From positions 1 through 52,932 of the forward strand of contig JAGXIP010000107.1 in the NCBI GenBank assembly GCA_024635585.1: 52,932 bases of DNA, given 5' to 3'. The notes below the pieces were generated by a model, which saw only the letters and a program-made list of their open reading frames with translations, searched no databases and was not told the origin of the DNA. A program made the position numbers and the translations under genes. Every line of letters begins with the position of its first letter. Positions within the stretch are counted from its first letter, which is position 1. Source of the stretch: Saccharicrinis sp. (GTDB lineage Bacteria > Bacteroidota > Bacteroidia > Bacteroidales > Marinilabiliaceae). Of the stretch, positions 36,601-45,695 are shown piece after piece.

Positions 36601-37022
36601 CTACCACTTTTGACATGAAAGAAGACTTTACGGCAAACAACCGAAGGTTCACCCTCGACCTGGGTACTGTTAACGTGGCGGCGCGCATCATGCTCAACGG
36701 GAAAGATATGGGTGTGTTATGGATGAAACCACATACCCTTGACATTACCAATGCGTTGGTAAAAGGCAAAAACACTTTAAAAATTGAGGTTACTAACCTA
36801 TGGACCAACCGATTGATTGGCGACGAAAATTTTGCCAATGAAACAGGCTATAACGTGAGAATGGATGAAATGCCTGAATGGTACACCGATAATAAAGTAC
36901 CCAATTTAGGAGAACGCAGCAGTTTTTGTGCTTATCCGTTTTACCAGAAGGGAGATCCACTTTTACCGTCAGGTTTATTGGGCCCAGTGAAAATAAGGAT
37001 TTCGAAAATAATAACAAGATAG
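33672..37022 (+). CDS. GH106 alpha-L-rhamnosidase
   Basis: GH106 enzymes release terminal L-rhamnose. The 1116-residue protein has a signal peptide (1-20) and the family start RTWMHAMSGNMSKEGLTKDLEAMADVGIGG, the diagnostic GIHNCDGWTSSGGPWVTPEHSMKQ (about 114-137), IEIDSYEVGGQNWT, and a C-terminal GH2-like beta-sandwich (YYATTFDM...VNVAARIMLNGKDMGVLWMKPHTLDITNALVKGKNTLKIEVTNLWTNRLIGD). Length is as in characterised members. It supports a rhamnose-containing substrate such as ulvan or rhamnogalacturonan. The next gene starts one base after its stop. Confidence 0.94.
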   Translation: MKITNISSVLFALLITLTSYAQQISPTELAESFKNPPPSAKPRTWMHAMSGNMSKEGLTKDLEAMADVGIGGIILFNVSHFIPKGNVKFNSPEHIEMIAHAAAECERLGLSFGIHNCDGWTSSGGPWVTPEHSMKQVVYSETIVKGGKVKTKLETPTRRGDYYTDIAVLAYPALDSEIIDSKVKPKLLSSNADFDLVVISDKKIDKRTELKVEDKNAWVQFDYGQPFTLRSIYANFEKAIAARGKVFLKTSNDGVNFKTEQELNLLRMGKREHGIDMNFDGITARYFRIESEISLDLSEINLSSTYRFDNMLARTSLYKVENNRMPEIDASKKSMIVNKENIINLSASMDADGNLIADLPKGNWTVMRFGYTIMGAVNSPASSEGTGWEVDKMSRESFKTFYDGYVTNVIKASKPVAPNALQYIEIDSYEVGGQNWTKDYPKYFKEQLGYDILDYLPLYAGRYINDAETTERILWDVRNFNSKLMTDNYFDYFTELCHADGLISYVEPYSFNAGFNELDATRKVDIPMGEFWMHQRYQTETAVSGARIYGKNIVSAESFSAQSEINWKGHPGTLKLTGDKAWTYGINEFMFHRFAHQANTHVQPGMTMSQWGSHIDRTQTWWDNAGKAWFKYLARGQFLLRQGIPVSDLLVFVGDGSPNSIVTRSSIIPNLPNSINFDCINADALINRITVKDKKLTLPNGIQYHALYLTNVKEMQLSTLSKIADLANQGAIIIGDKPSEIGGFSASEADKTKFDSLVKSTWSKASTHLKVVWNDLYAQNNIPIDLKIEEGEDITYIHRKTGNKDIYFFFNPDSIERTYICTFNVDGKIPEIWNQMTGEIKKLGSFEHINGQTNVAITLPAEGSSFIVFSESSKGIKTIQPISAAKQTALHIALTANKQTRIEVSENGRYDLKRTNGKNEQLVVQDIPEPITINNSWEVTFPDIKSGSKTLTFPLLLDWTEHENEEIKYYSGTAYYATTFDMKEDFTANNRRFTLDLGTVNVAARIMLNGKDMGVLWMKPHTLDITNALVKGKNTLKIEVTNLWTNRLIGDENFANETGYNVRMDEMPEWYTDNKVPNLGERSSFCAYPFYQKGDPLLPSGLLGPVKIRISKIITR

Positions 37023-40000
37023 ATGATACACTTAAAGACTAAACTAGTGTTTGCGATCTGCATTCTATTGAGCCTGGGCAATGGTTTTGCGCAATCTCTG
37101 CAACACCCAATAATATGGGTTCATCCAACCGATAGGGCTACCATTCTTGAAAATATTCAGAATTACGATTGGGCAAGTAGTTTAAACGCACAACTTCACA
37201 GCAGAAACGACGCTAAAGTAAATACCCATGTCTCCACCCCATCTGCAATTTTAGGTAGTATTTCACCAATGCCCGGAAATAGAAGTAGTCATAGGGATGT
37301 ACTCACGAGTGCTGTAGAGTCGGGTATCTTGTACTTCTTAACCGAGGAGGATAAATACGCACAATATTGTGCTGATATTTTAAGCGACTACACAAAAAAG
37401 CTCGCTACGGTATCTCCTGCCAATATTAATTTTTACAACGGTTATTTAATTGAATCACGCGAGGTTTACCCTAAAATAGGACTAATCTACGATTTTGTGT
37501 ATCATTTTCTCGAAACGGAAGGGACTACAATCTTCGACAATGAGACTGAAACACGCAAACCTTTTAATCACGATGCCGCACAAGCAGCAATAAAAAATCT
37601 GATTGATGCAATAAATTTCAGAGGGCTTATCAACTCCAACCATCCGGTTTTAGAGGCTACCGGCGCATTATACAATATACTATGCCTAACGGATGACACC
37701 GAACGTCAAAGCTATTTCAACACATTTATGAACGGAGCATCACGACAAAATGGCCTGAGTTGGATGCTCGGACACCTCTCCCCTGAAGAAGGTCTCTGGC
37801 CCGAAACCATCACTTATGGAAAAGGACCGCAACGCATTATTATGATGCTGATGAACATTGTTGACCGATATCAACCCAACTTGAAAGTGATTGATAATAA
37901 CCTCCAGGTTTTAGAAGGGAGTTTTGCGTACGAAAATTTTAAATACCCAAACAATTCGGCTATTATGGCTTACGGAGATTCTCGTAGGCATAACGATGAA
38001 ACCGAAAGTTTATACGAGAATGTAGCCACAATAGCCAATAGAAAAGCTTATCCACAATTGGAGCGGAATTCGCTCGTTTTACTAAAGAAACTCTATGCAG
38101 AAGCCGGTGGTTATGACCCAAAAATAGAAACCGACCCCTTGGAGTATCATTCGCCCCTTAGGCTTTTGTGGGGCGTAAATGTTAGCGATACCATTACCGC
38201 AAAAGAAATTATTTACAATACAACCGCAACTGCAAGCCATGCGGGTGTTGTAATGCAACGCAATTATTTTGGTTCCAACAGAGAGGAGAATAGCCTCATG
38301 TGTTATGCCGGCGGAGCCGAATATGTGCATTCGCACCTCTCCGGATTGGACATGGAACTTTATGGTGTGGGTTACGTGATGGGTGCCGTTGCAGCTGATA
38401 TTGATGACAGGGATTCAGATATAAACCGACATTATTACCGCATTTATGCTGGGCACAACACCGTTATTGTTAATGGCAAGTCGCAGGGAAGCGATCAGGG
38501 TAGTTGGAAATCGGACGGAATGCTGTTTATGAACACCACCAAATTAAAAGCATCAGAACCTTTACCATCGGAAGCGCCAATTTCAACAAACTTCTCATTT
38601 ACAACACAATTATTGGAAGATCGTATAAACAATTGCGATCAACAACGAACCCTTAGCATTATTCGCACAAGTGGAAAGTCCGGATATTATCTTGATATCT
38701 TCCGATCAAAATCATTAGGAACTAACGATTTTCACGATTATGTGTACCATAATATTGGGGATGCAATGCAACTGACCAACAACACTTCCCAAGGGTTAGC
38801 GCTCACACCTCAACCCGATCGCTATCCGTCTTTCACCGTCCAAAAATCGGGTTATACAATGAAATTTCCCGGCTGGCATTATTTTGAAGATGTAAAAACA
38901 AGCGCGGCTACAACCAAAACGGTTTTAGGACGCTTTGATGTAAACAAAAACAATAGTTACATGCATTTTGCCATGCCTAATGGCGTAACTCGCGAGTACA
39001 GCTCCACTTTAGGCCCTCCAACTTTGGAAGCCGAAGGTGGTTACGACCAAAAGAAAGTTCAGATTCTAAGTATTCGGCAGCAAGGTGAAGCCTGGAACAA
39101 ACCATTTATAGTGGTTTACGAACCTTCTAAAAATAGTGAAGCCACCATCCAAAATGTGGAATCGTTATTTTCGGGAGACCAGATTGTTGGTGCCAAGGTT
39201 ACAAGCAAAATTCAAAACCGCGAAATCGGTGATTACATTATCTCTCATGATGGCCCATCGGGTAGTTTTAGCTTACCTGAAATTAGTTTGCAATTCGAAG
39301 GCCGATTTGCCATTGTTCGTAAAGCCACGCAGGACGAACAAGAACAAACCAGTTTGTATATCGGAGAAGGAACCCAACTGAGTTTTGGCGATTTGTCGCT
39401 TAATGGAAACGACAAAAACCAAGGTCTTCTCGTTGTTGGTCATTTGGATTCAATTGCGGATGTACCCAATGAAACTGGCTCATCTATTGTAATTGAAGCC
39501 GAAGATTATGACCAGGGAGGCGCAGAAGTAGCCTATCACGATTTTGATGAAGGAAATTCCGGTGGGGCATACCGTACCGACGATGTGGATATTGTTGCTG
39601 TAGGAAGTGCATCAAACGGATATTCCATCACTCAATTTAAGGGTGGCGATTGGATGAATTATACCTTTGAAGTACTTACATCTGGCATGTACCAAATGGA
39701 TTACATTGCGGCCAACCAAAATAGGGGTGATGCCATTGTTGATATTTATTTGGATAACGTTCTTCTTTTTGATAATGCATTGGTAACACGCACTTTTAAT
39801 TGGGAGGTATTTAAGTCAACTACAATGCCCGAAGCCTTTATGCTCGAAAAAGGGATACATACCCTAAAAATTGAGCAAGCTCTCTCTTTATCCCATAATC
39901 CCGATGCAATCATTTTGCGCCGTTTAATCGAAAGTAATACAACACCTAATGCCAGCGAAATAGAGTATAAAATATACCCAAACCCAGCAAGTGATTATAT

Positions 40001-40184
40001 TAAAATAGAGCTTGGTGATAAAAAATCTGATATAAAAATATTTAACATCTTGGGCATAAAAATATACGAATTACGTAATGTGAATAACACCATTACTATA
40101 CCAACCCATCAGCTAGGAGGCAAAGGTATGTTTGTGATATTGATTAATTCGCAAGCTTTTAAAGTTCAAATAACTGCACCTTAA
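37023..40184 (+). CDS. Heparinase II/III-like polysaccharide lyase with CBM6, T9SS cargo
   Basis: The 1053-residue protein has a signal peptide (1-24), an alginate-lyase-like (alpha/alpha) toroid (about 30-370), a heparinase II/III beta-sandwich with EYVHSHLSGLDMELYG (His436, His438) and YYRIYAGHNTVIVNG, a CBM6-like domain (about 825-945, starting IVIEAEDYDQGG) and a Por-type tail (about 980-1053, IYPNPASDY). Such lyases cut uronic-acid polymers by beta-elimination; PL40 ulvan lyases have this type of fold, but I cannot assign the PL family from sequence alone. It starts 1 base after GH106. A shorter relative is at 48666. Confidence 0.82.
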   Translation: MIHLKTKLVFAICILLSLGNGFAQSLQHPIIWVHPTDRATILENIQNYDWASSLNAQLHSRNDAKVNTHVSTPSAILGSISPMPGNRSSHRDVLTSAVESGILYFLTEEDKYAQYCADILSDYTKKLATVSPANINFYNGYLIESREVYPKIGLIYDFVYHFLETEGTTIFDNETETRKPFNHDAAQAAIKNLIDAINFRGLINSNHPVLEATGALYNILCLTDDTERQSYFNTFMNGASRQNGLSWMLGHLSPEEGLWPETITYGKGPQRIIMMLMNIVDRYQPNLKVIDNNLQVLEGSFAYENFKYPNNSAIMAYGDSRRHNDETESLYENVATIANRKAYPQLERNSLVLLKKLYAEAGGYDPKIETDPLEYHSPLRLLWGVNVSDTITAKEIIYNTTATASHAGVVMQRNYFGSNREENSLMCYAGGAEYVHSHLSGLDMELYGVGYVMGAVAADIDDRDSDINRHYYRIYAGHNTVIVNGKSQGSDQGSWKSDGMLFMNTTKLKASEPLPSEAPISTNFSFTTQLLEDRINNCDQQRTLSIIRTSGKSGYYLDIFRSKSLGTNDFHDYVYHNIGDAMQLTNNTSQGLALTPQPDRYPSFTVQKSGYTMKFPGWHYFEDVKTSAATTKTVLGRFDVNKNNSYMHFAMPNGVTREYSSTLGPPTLEAEGGYDQKKVQILSIRQQGEAWNKPFIVVYEPSKNSEATIQNVESLFSGDQIVGAKVTSKIQNREIGDYIISHDGPSGSFSLPEISLQFEGRFAIVRKATQDEQEQTSLYIGEGTQLSFGDLSLNGNDKNQGLLVVGHLDSIADVPNETGSSIVIEAEDYDQGGAEVAYHDFDEGNSGGAYRTDDVDIVAVGSASNGYSITQFKGGDWMNYTFEVLTSGMYQMDYIAANQNRGDAIVDIYLDNVLLFDNALVTRTFNWEVFKSTTMPEAFMLEKGIHTLKIEQALSLSHNPDAIILRRLIESNTTPNASEIEYKIYPNPASDYIKIELGDKKSDIKIFNILGIKIYELRNVNNTITIPTHQLGGKGMFVILINSQAFKVQITAP

Positions 40185-40234
40185 TAACTAACTTGGAAAA
40201 AAAATCAAAACACAGAAAACTAAAATAAAACCAT

Positions 40235-42424
40235 ATGTCAACAAGAATCTACAAATCATTAAAGCAAATTGCAAGAGTTACTTTTTTGGCTATAACAATA
40301 ATGCTGATTGCTTCTTGCAGTAAGCAAAACAAGGCATCTATTTTCATTTCCAACAATGATGATAAAATTGATTTTGCAGTACAAGAGTTACAAGTGGCAT
40401 TGAACGAAAGAAATATAAAATCAAGTATTTCAGAAAACTGCGATGCCACAATTGATATCGTTTTAGGTACCGATGATGCCATAAAACCGGAAGGGTTTCA
40501 AATAAGCAAATCAAGCAATGGAAAAATAATTATTACAGCTAAAGATGCTGCGGGGGCCATGTATGGTGGACTTGAATTAGCAGAACAAATAAAAATTTAT
40601 GGGCTCGACGGTGTAAAAGAGATGAAAAAAGATCCTTACATGGAGATGAGGGGAACTAAATTCAACATCCCACTCGATGTGCGTACCCCAAGTTATTCCG
40701 ATCCCAGCGATGCGGCTCAAAAAAACATGGCCGAAATGTGGAACTATGATTTCTGGACCGAATACATCGATAATATTGCCAGATATCGATACAACTTTAT
40801 CTCCCTGTGGAGCTTACACCCTTTCCCATCCATGGTAAAGGTTCCCGGATACGAGGATGTGGCACTGGATGATGTCCACCGTTCCACAACTGAATGGAAG
40901 GAAAATTATCACCCTTGGGGAATTGGTTTTGATGCGCCCGAAATTGTGGATAACTATGAGGTGCTGAAAAAGATCACCATCGATGAAAAGATTGAGTTTT
41001 GGAAAAGAGTAATGGCTTATGCAAAATCTCGTAATGTCAAATTCTACATTATTACATGGAATATTTTCGTAAACGGTACCGATGGAAAATATGGCATTAC
41101 CGATAAAATTGAAAATGAAGTGACCATCGATTATTTTAAGGAAAGTGTTAAAGCTATGTTTAGGACTTATCCCGAGTTGGACGGTATTGGACTGGCCACA
41201 GGCGAAAACATGCATGGGATAGCATCCGATGAAAAAGAGGATTGGGCCTATAAAACCTATGCAGAGGGGTTGCTTGAAGTAGCAAAAGAAATGCCCGACC
41301 GCGAATTTAAATTCATACACCGTCAACACATGTCGGACCCGAAAGCCATCGAAGAAAAGTTCACACCACTAATTGAGCAGGAAAATGTGGATTTTATCTA
41401 CAGTTTTAAATATGCAAAAGCACACGTGATGAGTGCCGTAAAGCAGCCATATCACGAAGGTTTTGTAAAAAACATTGGAGATGTAAAAACAATATGGACA
41501 CTAAGGAACGACGACAATTACTATTTCCGTTGGGGAGCACCTGATTTTGTGCGGGAGTTTATTCAAAATATCCCACAGGATGTTTCACAGGGAATGTACT
41601 ATGGATCCGATCAATGGATTTGGGGGCGTGAATTTACCATGAAAGATGTACCGGAACCACGTGAGCTTGAAGTGGTAAAACATTGGTACCACTGGATGAT
41701 GTGGGGACGTTTATGCTACGACCCAACACTTACCAACGATCGCTTTGTTGGCATGTTGCAAAATAGATTTCCTGAGACCAATGCTCAAGTTCTTTTTGAC
41801 GCCTGGCAGGAAGCGTCCATGATTTATCCTGTAACCACTGGTTTCCATTGGGGCACCATCGATATCAAATGGTATATTGAGGGATGCCGAAGCAGACCTG
41901 GCAATTCAACTTCATATAACGAAACTGGCTTTCACGATGTAAATACCTTTCTGAAACTTCCCGTACATGATTATGCCGGATGCATGACCATACCCGATTA
42001 TGTAAAAATGCTTTCTGATGGCGGATCTTCAGCATTAAAAACCCCGCATGAGGTGGCCAAAACGCTGCATCAACATGCCGATAAGGCAATGGAGCTGGTC
42101 AGAAATTTAGAAAACGAGAACAACAGTCAGGAGCTGAAATATACCCTACACGACATACTGACCATGGCGGCAATGGGAAAGTATTATGCCCACAAAATAG
42201 CTGGTTCAACACATTATGGCGTGTATCAGGGCACAGGCGATGTAAAATATAAAACACTGGCAATAGAAGAACTCACCCTGGCATTGGAAAGCTGGAAAAA
42301 ATACGTTGATCTGGCGAGTCAACAAAACCTCAATCCTATTTGGACTAACCGTGTTGGTTATGTGGATTGGGAGAAAACAACAGAATGGGTAAAACAAGAC
42401 ATCGAAATTGTAAAAGCCTTATAA
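40235..42424 (+). CDS. GH67-like alpha-glucuronidase-family lipoprotein
   Basis: The 729-residue protein has a lipobox with Cys28 (MLIASCSK), a GH67-type N-terminal domain (AKDAAGAMYGGLELAEQI, about 102-119) and a TIM barrel beginning MRGTKFNIPLDVRTPSYSD. Further blocks are FKYAKAHVMS, WTLRNDDNYYFRWGAPDFVREFI, GMYYGSDQWIWGREF and GYVDWEKTTEWVKQDI. It differs enough from classical GH67 xylan enzymes that the substrate could be another alpha-linked uronic acid, perhaps galacturonate or glucuronate on rhamnose or xylose. Together with GH115 it gives two alpha-uronidase types in one locus. Confidence 0.75.
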   Translation: MSTRIYKSLKQIARVTFLAITIMLIASCSKQNKASIFISNNDDKIDFAVQELQVALNERNIKSSISENCDATIDIVLGTDDAIKPEGFQISKSSNGKIIITAKDAAGAMYGGLELAEQIKIYGLDGVKEMKKDPYMEMRGTKFNIPLDVRTPSYSDPSDAAQKNMAEMWNYDFWTEYIDNIARYRYNFISLWSLHPFPSMVKVPGYEDVALDDVHRSTTEWKENYHPWGIGFDAPEIVDNYEVLKKITIDEKIEFWKRVMAYAKSRNVKFYIITWNIFVNGTDGKYGITDKIENEVTIDYFKESVKAMFRTYPELDGIGLATGENMHGIASDEKEDWAYKTYAEGLLEVAKEMPDREFKFIHRQHMSDPKAIEEKFTPLIEQENVDFIYSFKYAKAHVMSAVKQPYHEGFVKNIGDVKTIWTLRNDDNYYFRWGAPDFVREFIQNIPQDVSQGMYYGSDQWIWGREFTMKDVPEPRELEVVKHWYHWMMWGRLCYDPTLTNDRFVGMLQNRFPETNAQVLFDAWQEASMIYPVTTGFHWGTIDIKWYIEGCRSRPGNSTSYNETGFHDVNTFLKLPVHDYAGCMTIPDYVKMLSDGGSSALKTPHEVAKTLHQHADKAMELVRNLENENNSQELKYTLHDILTMAAMGKYYAHKIAGSTHYGVYQGTGDVKYKTLAIEELTLALESWKKYVDLASQQNLNPIWTNRVGYVDWEKTTEWVKQDIEIVKAL

Positions 42425-42464
42425 TTCAGGATTTGATGAACAAGGCATAGCAATAGCAGTCCCA

Positions 42465-42525
42465 GCCTGCCGGCAGGCAGGTCTTATCTCTTATCTAACA
42501 GTCTCCCTGCCTGCCGGCAGGCAGG
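42465..42525. repeat. Two copies of a CCTGCCGGCAGG palindrome
   Basis: CCTGCCGGCAGGCAGG (42466-42481) and the perfect palindrome CCTGCCTGCCGGCAGGCAGG (42506-42525) lie 24 bases apart in the 119-base gap. Each is followed by GTyTTAT/TTATCT-like AT-rich sequence. A degenerate form is in gaps at 30821 and 33620, and a variant is inside the gene at 44222. This is a REP-like unit common in this part of Bacteroidota, possibly acting as a terminator or attenuator. Confidence 0.75.
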
Positions 42526-42543
42526 TTATCTAATTTTAAACAA

Positions 42544-44202
42544 ATGAAACTTAAAATCTACCAATCCGCAGAAACAATGTTTTTTATAAAAAACAGATCC
42601 GCAATTTTCGTATTACTGATCATGGTGCTATCGGTCATACAAACAAATAAGGCACTAGCCCAAGTGAGTTTTGAATCTCACGAAGATATGGAAATGGAAG
42701 GACTGCGTTTTTGGTATGCTGATGCCTCTAAACCATCGCATATTTTCAACCGCAACATTGCTGTGCATGGCGATTGTTTCGATGTAATCAACGGTTATGC
42801 ATTTTTTTCATGGTATAAAGGCGGTATGGGAAACCGAAACTTAATGCTCTCGCGCAAAAAGTTGGGTACTGATTATTGGGTTACCATTCAATTTCCTGAT
42901 AAAAACACCCTTTATACAGGCGATTATCATGGTGATGATATGACCGGAGCCGGCGACTCTCATCGTACTGCCGCTGTTGGCGTATGTCCAATTGACGGAA
43001 CAGTGCATATTGCTTATGATATGCACGTGAATCCTTTAAGGTATCGAGTTTCGAAAAAAAATATTGCATTTGCCCCAGATGAGGAGTTTACGCTGGAAAA
43101 TTTTTCTGACGAACAAGATTTTTTCAAACCTGGATTACCCGTTCCAAACTTTACTTATCCCAGTTTTGAGAATAACGATGCCGGCGAATTGGTAGTCGAA
43201 TACCGTTTGGGCACTTCAAGGCAAGGCGATAAATACATCACATATTATAATGGAAGCACTTGGTCCGATTTAATTTTATTGGTTAAAGGCGACAATGAAA
43301 ACCCACAGTTTAACCAATACGGCGACCTTTCCTATCATTTTGGTAAAATGTATTTAGGTTGTGCTATACGCGAATATGATAGCAGCATCACAAATAATCA
43401 AGGGTTTTATTTTGCCGAATCAGGACAGCGTGGCAACGAGGATTGGAAAAACCTGCAAGGCCAATTATTTACACTACCCATACGTGGTTTAACCAATTTC
43501 AATAATTTTAAAATTTGCGAACCACTACCCGCGGGCAATAGCGGCATGACCAGCAGTCCTGATTTGGTGGTATCAAAAAATGGTGCTGTCCACATGGTGA
43601 ACCGTGTGCCCAACGTGGGTTATGTGCATTACCACACCGCCGTGGGTTCTAAAGAATTGATAAAAGCTTCATCGTCGCCATTTTCGTTAAGCTTTGGTGG
43701 AAACGATGGCAGAATTTACAGCCTAGATATTAGCAGTGGAAAAATTCGTGTAAAAAGTTCGCCCGAAGGAGCAAGTAACTGGCGCACCGATTATTTATGG
43801 AATGGAAGCGAACGTTTTGGTTTAATGAAATCGAAATATTACAACGGAAAAATTTACATCATCGCTTCTGAAGATGTTGATTCAGATAAAATTCCTTTGC
43901 ATTACATTGTGTTGGATATTGTGAACGATAAACCCCAAGAAACAAGTGTTGATAAAACCCAATTTAAAAACCTTGATTTGTATCCAAATCCAACCAGCGA
44001 CCGCTTGTCTATCAATTTTGGAAATACAGAGCCCGAAGGTGCAACAATTCATATTTATAATTGTATGGGAAAGAAAGTGCTGTCGGAAAATCTAGTGAAA
44101 CAAAGTAACGAAATAGATATGCGTAGTTTTTCGCAAGGGGTTTATATTGTGCAAATTGCATCTAATACCCAGGAGACCCGCACAAAAATAATAAAAAGGT
44201 AA
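42544..44202 (+). CDS. BNR_4 propeller, probable ulvan-type lyase (PL25/PL24-like), T9SS cargo
   Basis: The 552-residue protein has a hydrophobic signal ending LAQ (start at 42544 or ATG 42577), a propeller with NIAVHGDCFDVINGYAFFSWYKGG, GAGDSHRTAAVGVCPIDGTVHIAYDMHVNPLRYR and NFTYPSF, and a Por-type tail (about 478-552, YPNPTSDRL). His140 in DSHR and His161 in DMH are 21 residues apart, as expected for the catalytic histidine pair of PL24/PL25 propeller lyases. The DMHVNPLRYR block is strongly reminiscent of PL25. It is diverged from the BNR_4 protein at 4472. It is the best single pointer to ulvan as substrate. Confidence 0.82.
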   Translation: MKLKIYQSAETMFFIKNRSAIFVLLIMVLSVIQTNKALAQVSFESHEDMEMEGLRFWYADASKPSHIFNRNIAVHGDCFDVINGYAFFSWYKGGMGNRNLMLSRKKLGTDYWVTIQFPDKNTLYTGDYHGDDMTGAGDSHRTAAVGVCPIDGTVHIAYDMHVNPLRYRVSKKNIAFAPDEEFTLENFSDEQDFFKPGLPVPNFTYPSFENNDAGELVVEYRLGTSRQGDKYITYYNGSTWSDLILLVKGDNENPQFNQYGDLSYHFGKMYLGCAIREYDSSITNNQGFYFAESGQRGNEDWKNLQGQLFTLPIRGLTNFNNFKICEPLPAGNSGMTSSPDLVVSKNGAVHMVNRVPNVGYVHYHTAVGSKELIKASSSPFSLSFGGNDGRIYSLDISSGKIRVKSSPEGASNWRTDYLWNGSERFGLMKSKYYNGKIYIIASEDVDSDKIPLHYIVLDIVNDKPQETSVDKTQFKNLDLYPNPTSDRLSINFGNTEPEGATIHIYNCMGKKVLSENLVKQSNEIDMRSFSQGVYIVQIASNTQETRTKIIKR

Positions 44203-44221
44203 ATCCAAAAAATATATAGGC

Positions 44222-45685
44222 ATGTCTATAATTGAAGCTATTAAACGCATTTACTACAGTATATCTAACGTAAAATTCAAAAGAGCCTATTTTTGCTTTA
44301 TTGCATTTGTGATGGCATCTTATGCGTTTGCACAAAATCCAATTTGTCCTCCAGGACTAAACATTGCCGACCCTACCGCAAGAGTTTGGAAAGATGGAAA
44401 AATTTATGTGTACGGTTCACGCGACGATGATCCACAACGCTATTGTTCTCACGATCATTGGGTACTATCCTCATCAGATCTGATAAACTGGACGTATTCT
44501 CCAGATGCTTTTAATTCAAATGGGCCAAAAGACAAAGTGCCTTATAATGATAGGGTATTGTATGCGCCGGATTGTATTTACAAAGATAGCATCTACTATT
44601 TGTATTATTGTCAACCGGGTCGTGATGGAACAAACGAAGGTGTTGCAACAAGTCTTAATCCAACGGGACCTTTCGACAATGCACAGTTGATGAATATCCC
44701 GGCTCGTTTTAGCCAGATTGATCCCACCATTTTTATTGATGATGATGCCTGCCTGCCGGACGGACAGGGACAAGCTTATTATTCCTGGGGACAGTTTTCT
44801 GCTAAAATTGCAAAGATGAAACCCAACAGCATGACCGAGATTGATACATCTACAATTATTGATGGAGTTATCACCGATAAAGAACACCAATTCCATGAAG
44901 GGAATTTTATTATTAAACGAAACGGAATTTACTACATGGTTTACGCCCACAATGGGCAATATGAAATAGCAGACGATGGCAGAAGAAGCAGACATCCAAC
45001 CTGCATTGGATACTCAACCAGTACTAACCCTATGGGGCCATATACCTACGGCGGAGTAATCATTGACAACAAGGGGTGTAATCCAGGCAATCATAATAAC
45101 CATGGATCAATTGTTGAGTTTAATGGGCAATGGTACGTGTTTTATCATCGTAGCACCCATGGCAGTAAAATGATGAGAAAAGCCTGCCTTGAGCCTATCT
45201 TTTTTAACGAAGATGGAAGTATCGACGAAGTTGAGATGACCACACAGGGAGCCGGCGATCCACTTAATGCTTTTTCTAAAATAGAAGCGGAACAAACATG
45301 TTATCTAAATGGAAACGTTCGCGTGGAAACCTATTCCTTTGATTCCAACAACTTGTTAAATCCCAGCAATGTAGATCATCTCACCAAAATTTTTAATGGT
45401 GATAATGCTGCTTTCAATTACATAAATTTTGATAAAAATGCCAAATCTGTATCGGTACAGGTTGCACCCGGTGCAAAGGCGGGTAAAATTGAAGTTAAAA
45501 TAGATAGCTTGCAAGGCCAATCCATTGCAGTAATTGATATACCTGGAAGCAGTGATGGGAAAATATGGAAGACGATTACGGCAGATATAAAAAAAACCAA
45601 AGGGATACATGCCGTTTATTTGGTTTTCTCAGCTGTAAACGAGGAAGCATTTAGTTTGGATTGGTTTAAGTTTAATAAGTTGTAA
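44222..45685 (+). CDS. GH43 enzyme with CBM6, carrying a small in-frame palindromic insertion
   Basis: The 487-residue protein has a signal region ending FAQN (about 37-39), a GH43 propeller with [12 protein letters not shown] (base Asp), [10 protein letters not shown] (second Asp), [18 protein letters not shown] (acid Glu) and a CBM6 sandwich (about 355-487) ending [11 protein letters not shown]. Between IDDD and GQAYYSWG there are seven extra residues, ACLPDGQ, encoded by 21 bases that resemble the intergenic palindrome. Relatives usually read DDDGQAY directly. The insertion is in frame and close to the second catalytic Asp. The enzyme may cleave galactose, arabinose or xylose residues. Confidence 0.85.
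   Translation: MSIIEAIKRIYYSISNVKFKRAYFCFIAFVMASYAFAQNPICPPGLNIADPTARVWKDGKIYVYGSRDDDPQRYCSHDHWVLSSSDLINWTYSPDAFNSNGPKDKVPYNDRVLYAPDCIYKDSIYYLYYCQPGRDGTNEGVATSLNPTGPFDNAQLMNIPARFSQIDPTIFIDDDACLPDGQGQAYYSWGQFSAKIAKMKPNSMTEIDTSTIIDGVITDKEHQFHEGNFIIKRNGIYYMVYAHNGQYEIADDGRRSRHPTCIGYSTSTNPMGPYTYGGVIIDNKGCNPGNHNNHGSIVEFNGQWYVFYHRSTHGSKMMRKACLEPIFFNEDGSIDEVEMTTQGAGDPLNAFSKIEAEQTCYLNGNVRVETYSFDSNNLLNPSNVDHLTKIFNGDNAAFNYINFDKNAKSVSVQVAPGAKAGKIEVKIDSLQGQSIAVIDIPGSSDGKIWKTITADIKKTKGIHAVYLVFSAVNEEAFSLDWFKFNKL
44747..44767. repeat. 21-bp REP-like insertion in a GH43 gene
   Basis: GCCTGCCTGCCGGACGGACA (plus G) adds seven codons (ACLPDGQ). Its near-palindromic form matches the intergenic unit CCTGCCTGCCGGCAGGCAGG with a few changes. 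It is GC-rich in an AT-rich gene. Removing exactly 21 bases restores the normal GH43 sequence IDDDGQAYY. Confidence 0.65.
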
Positions 45686-45695
45686 CTCATTTTTC

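Noticed and set aside
42465-42525. CRISPR array
   Set aside because: Only two palindromic units with a single short spacer, and the unit recurs singly elsewhere; no cas genes.
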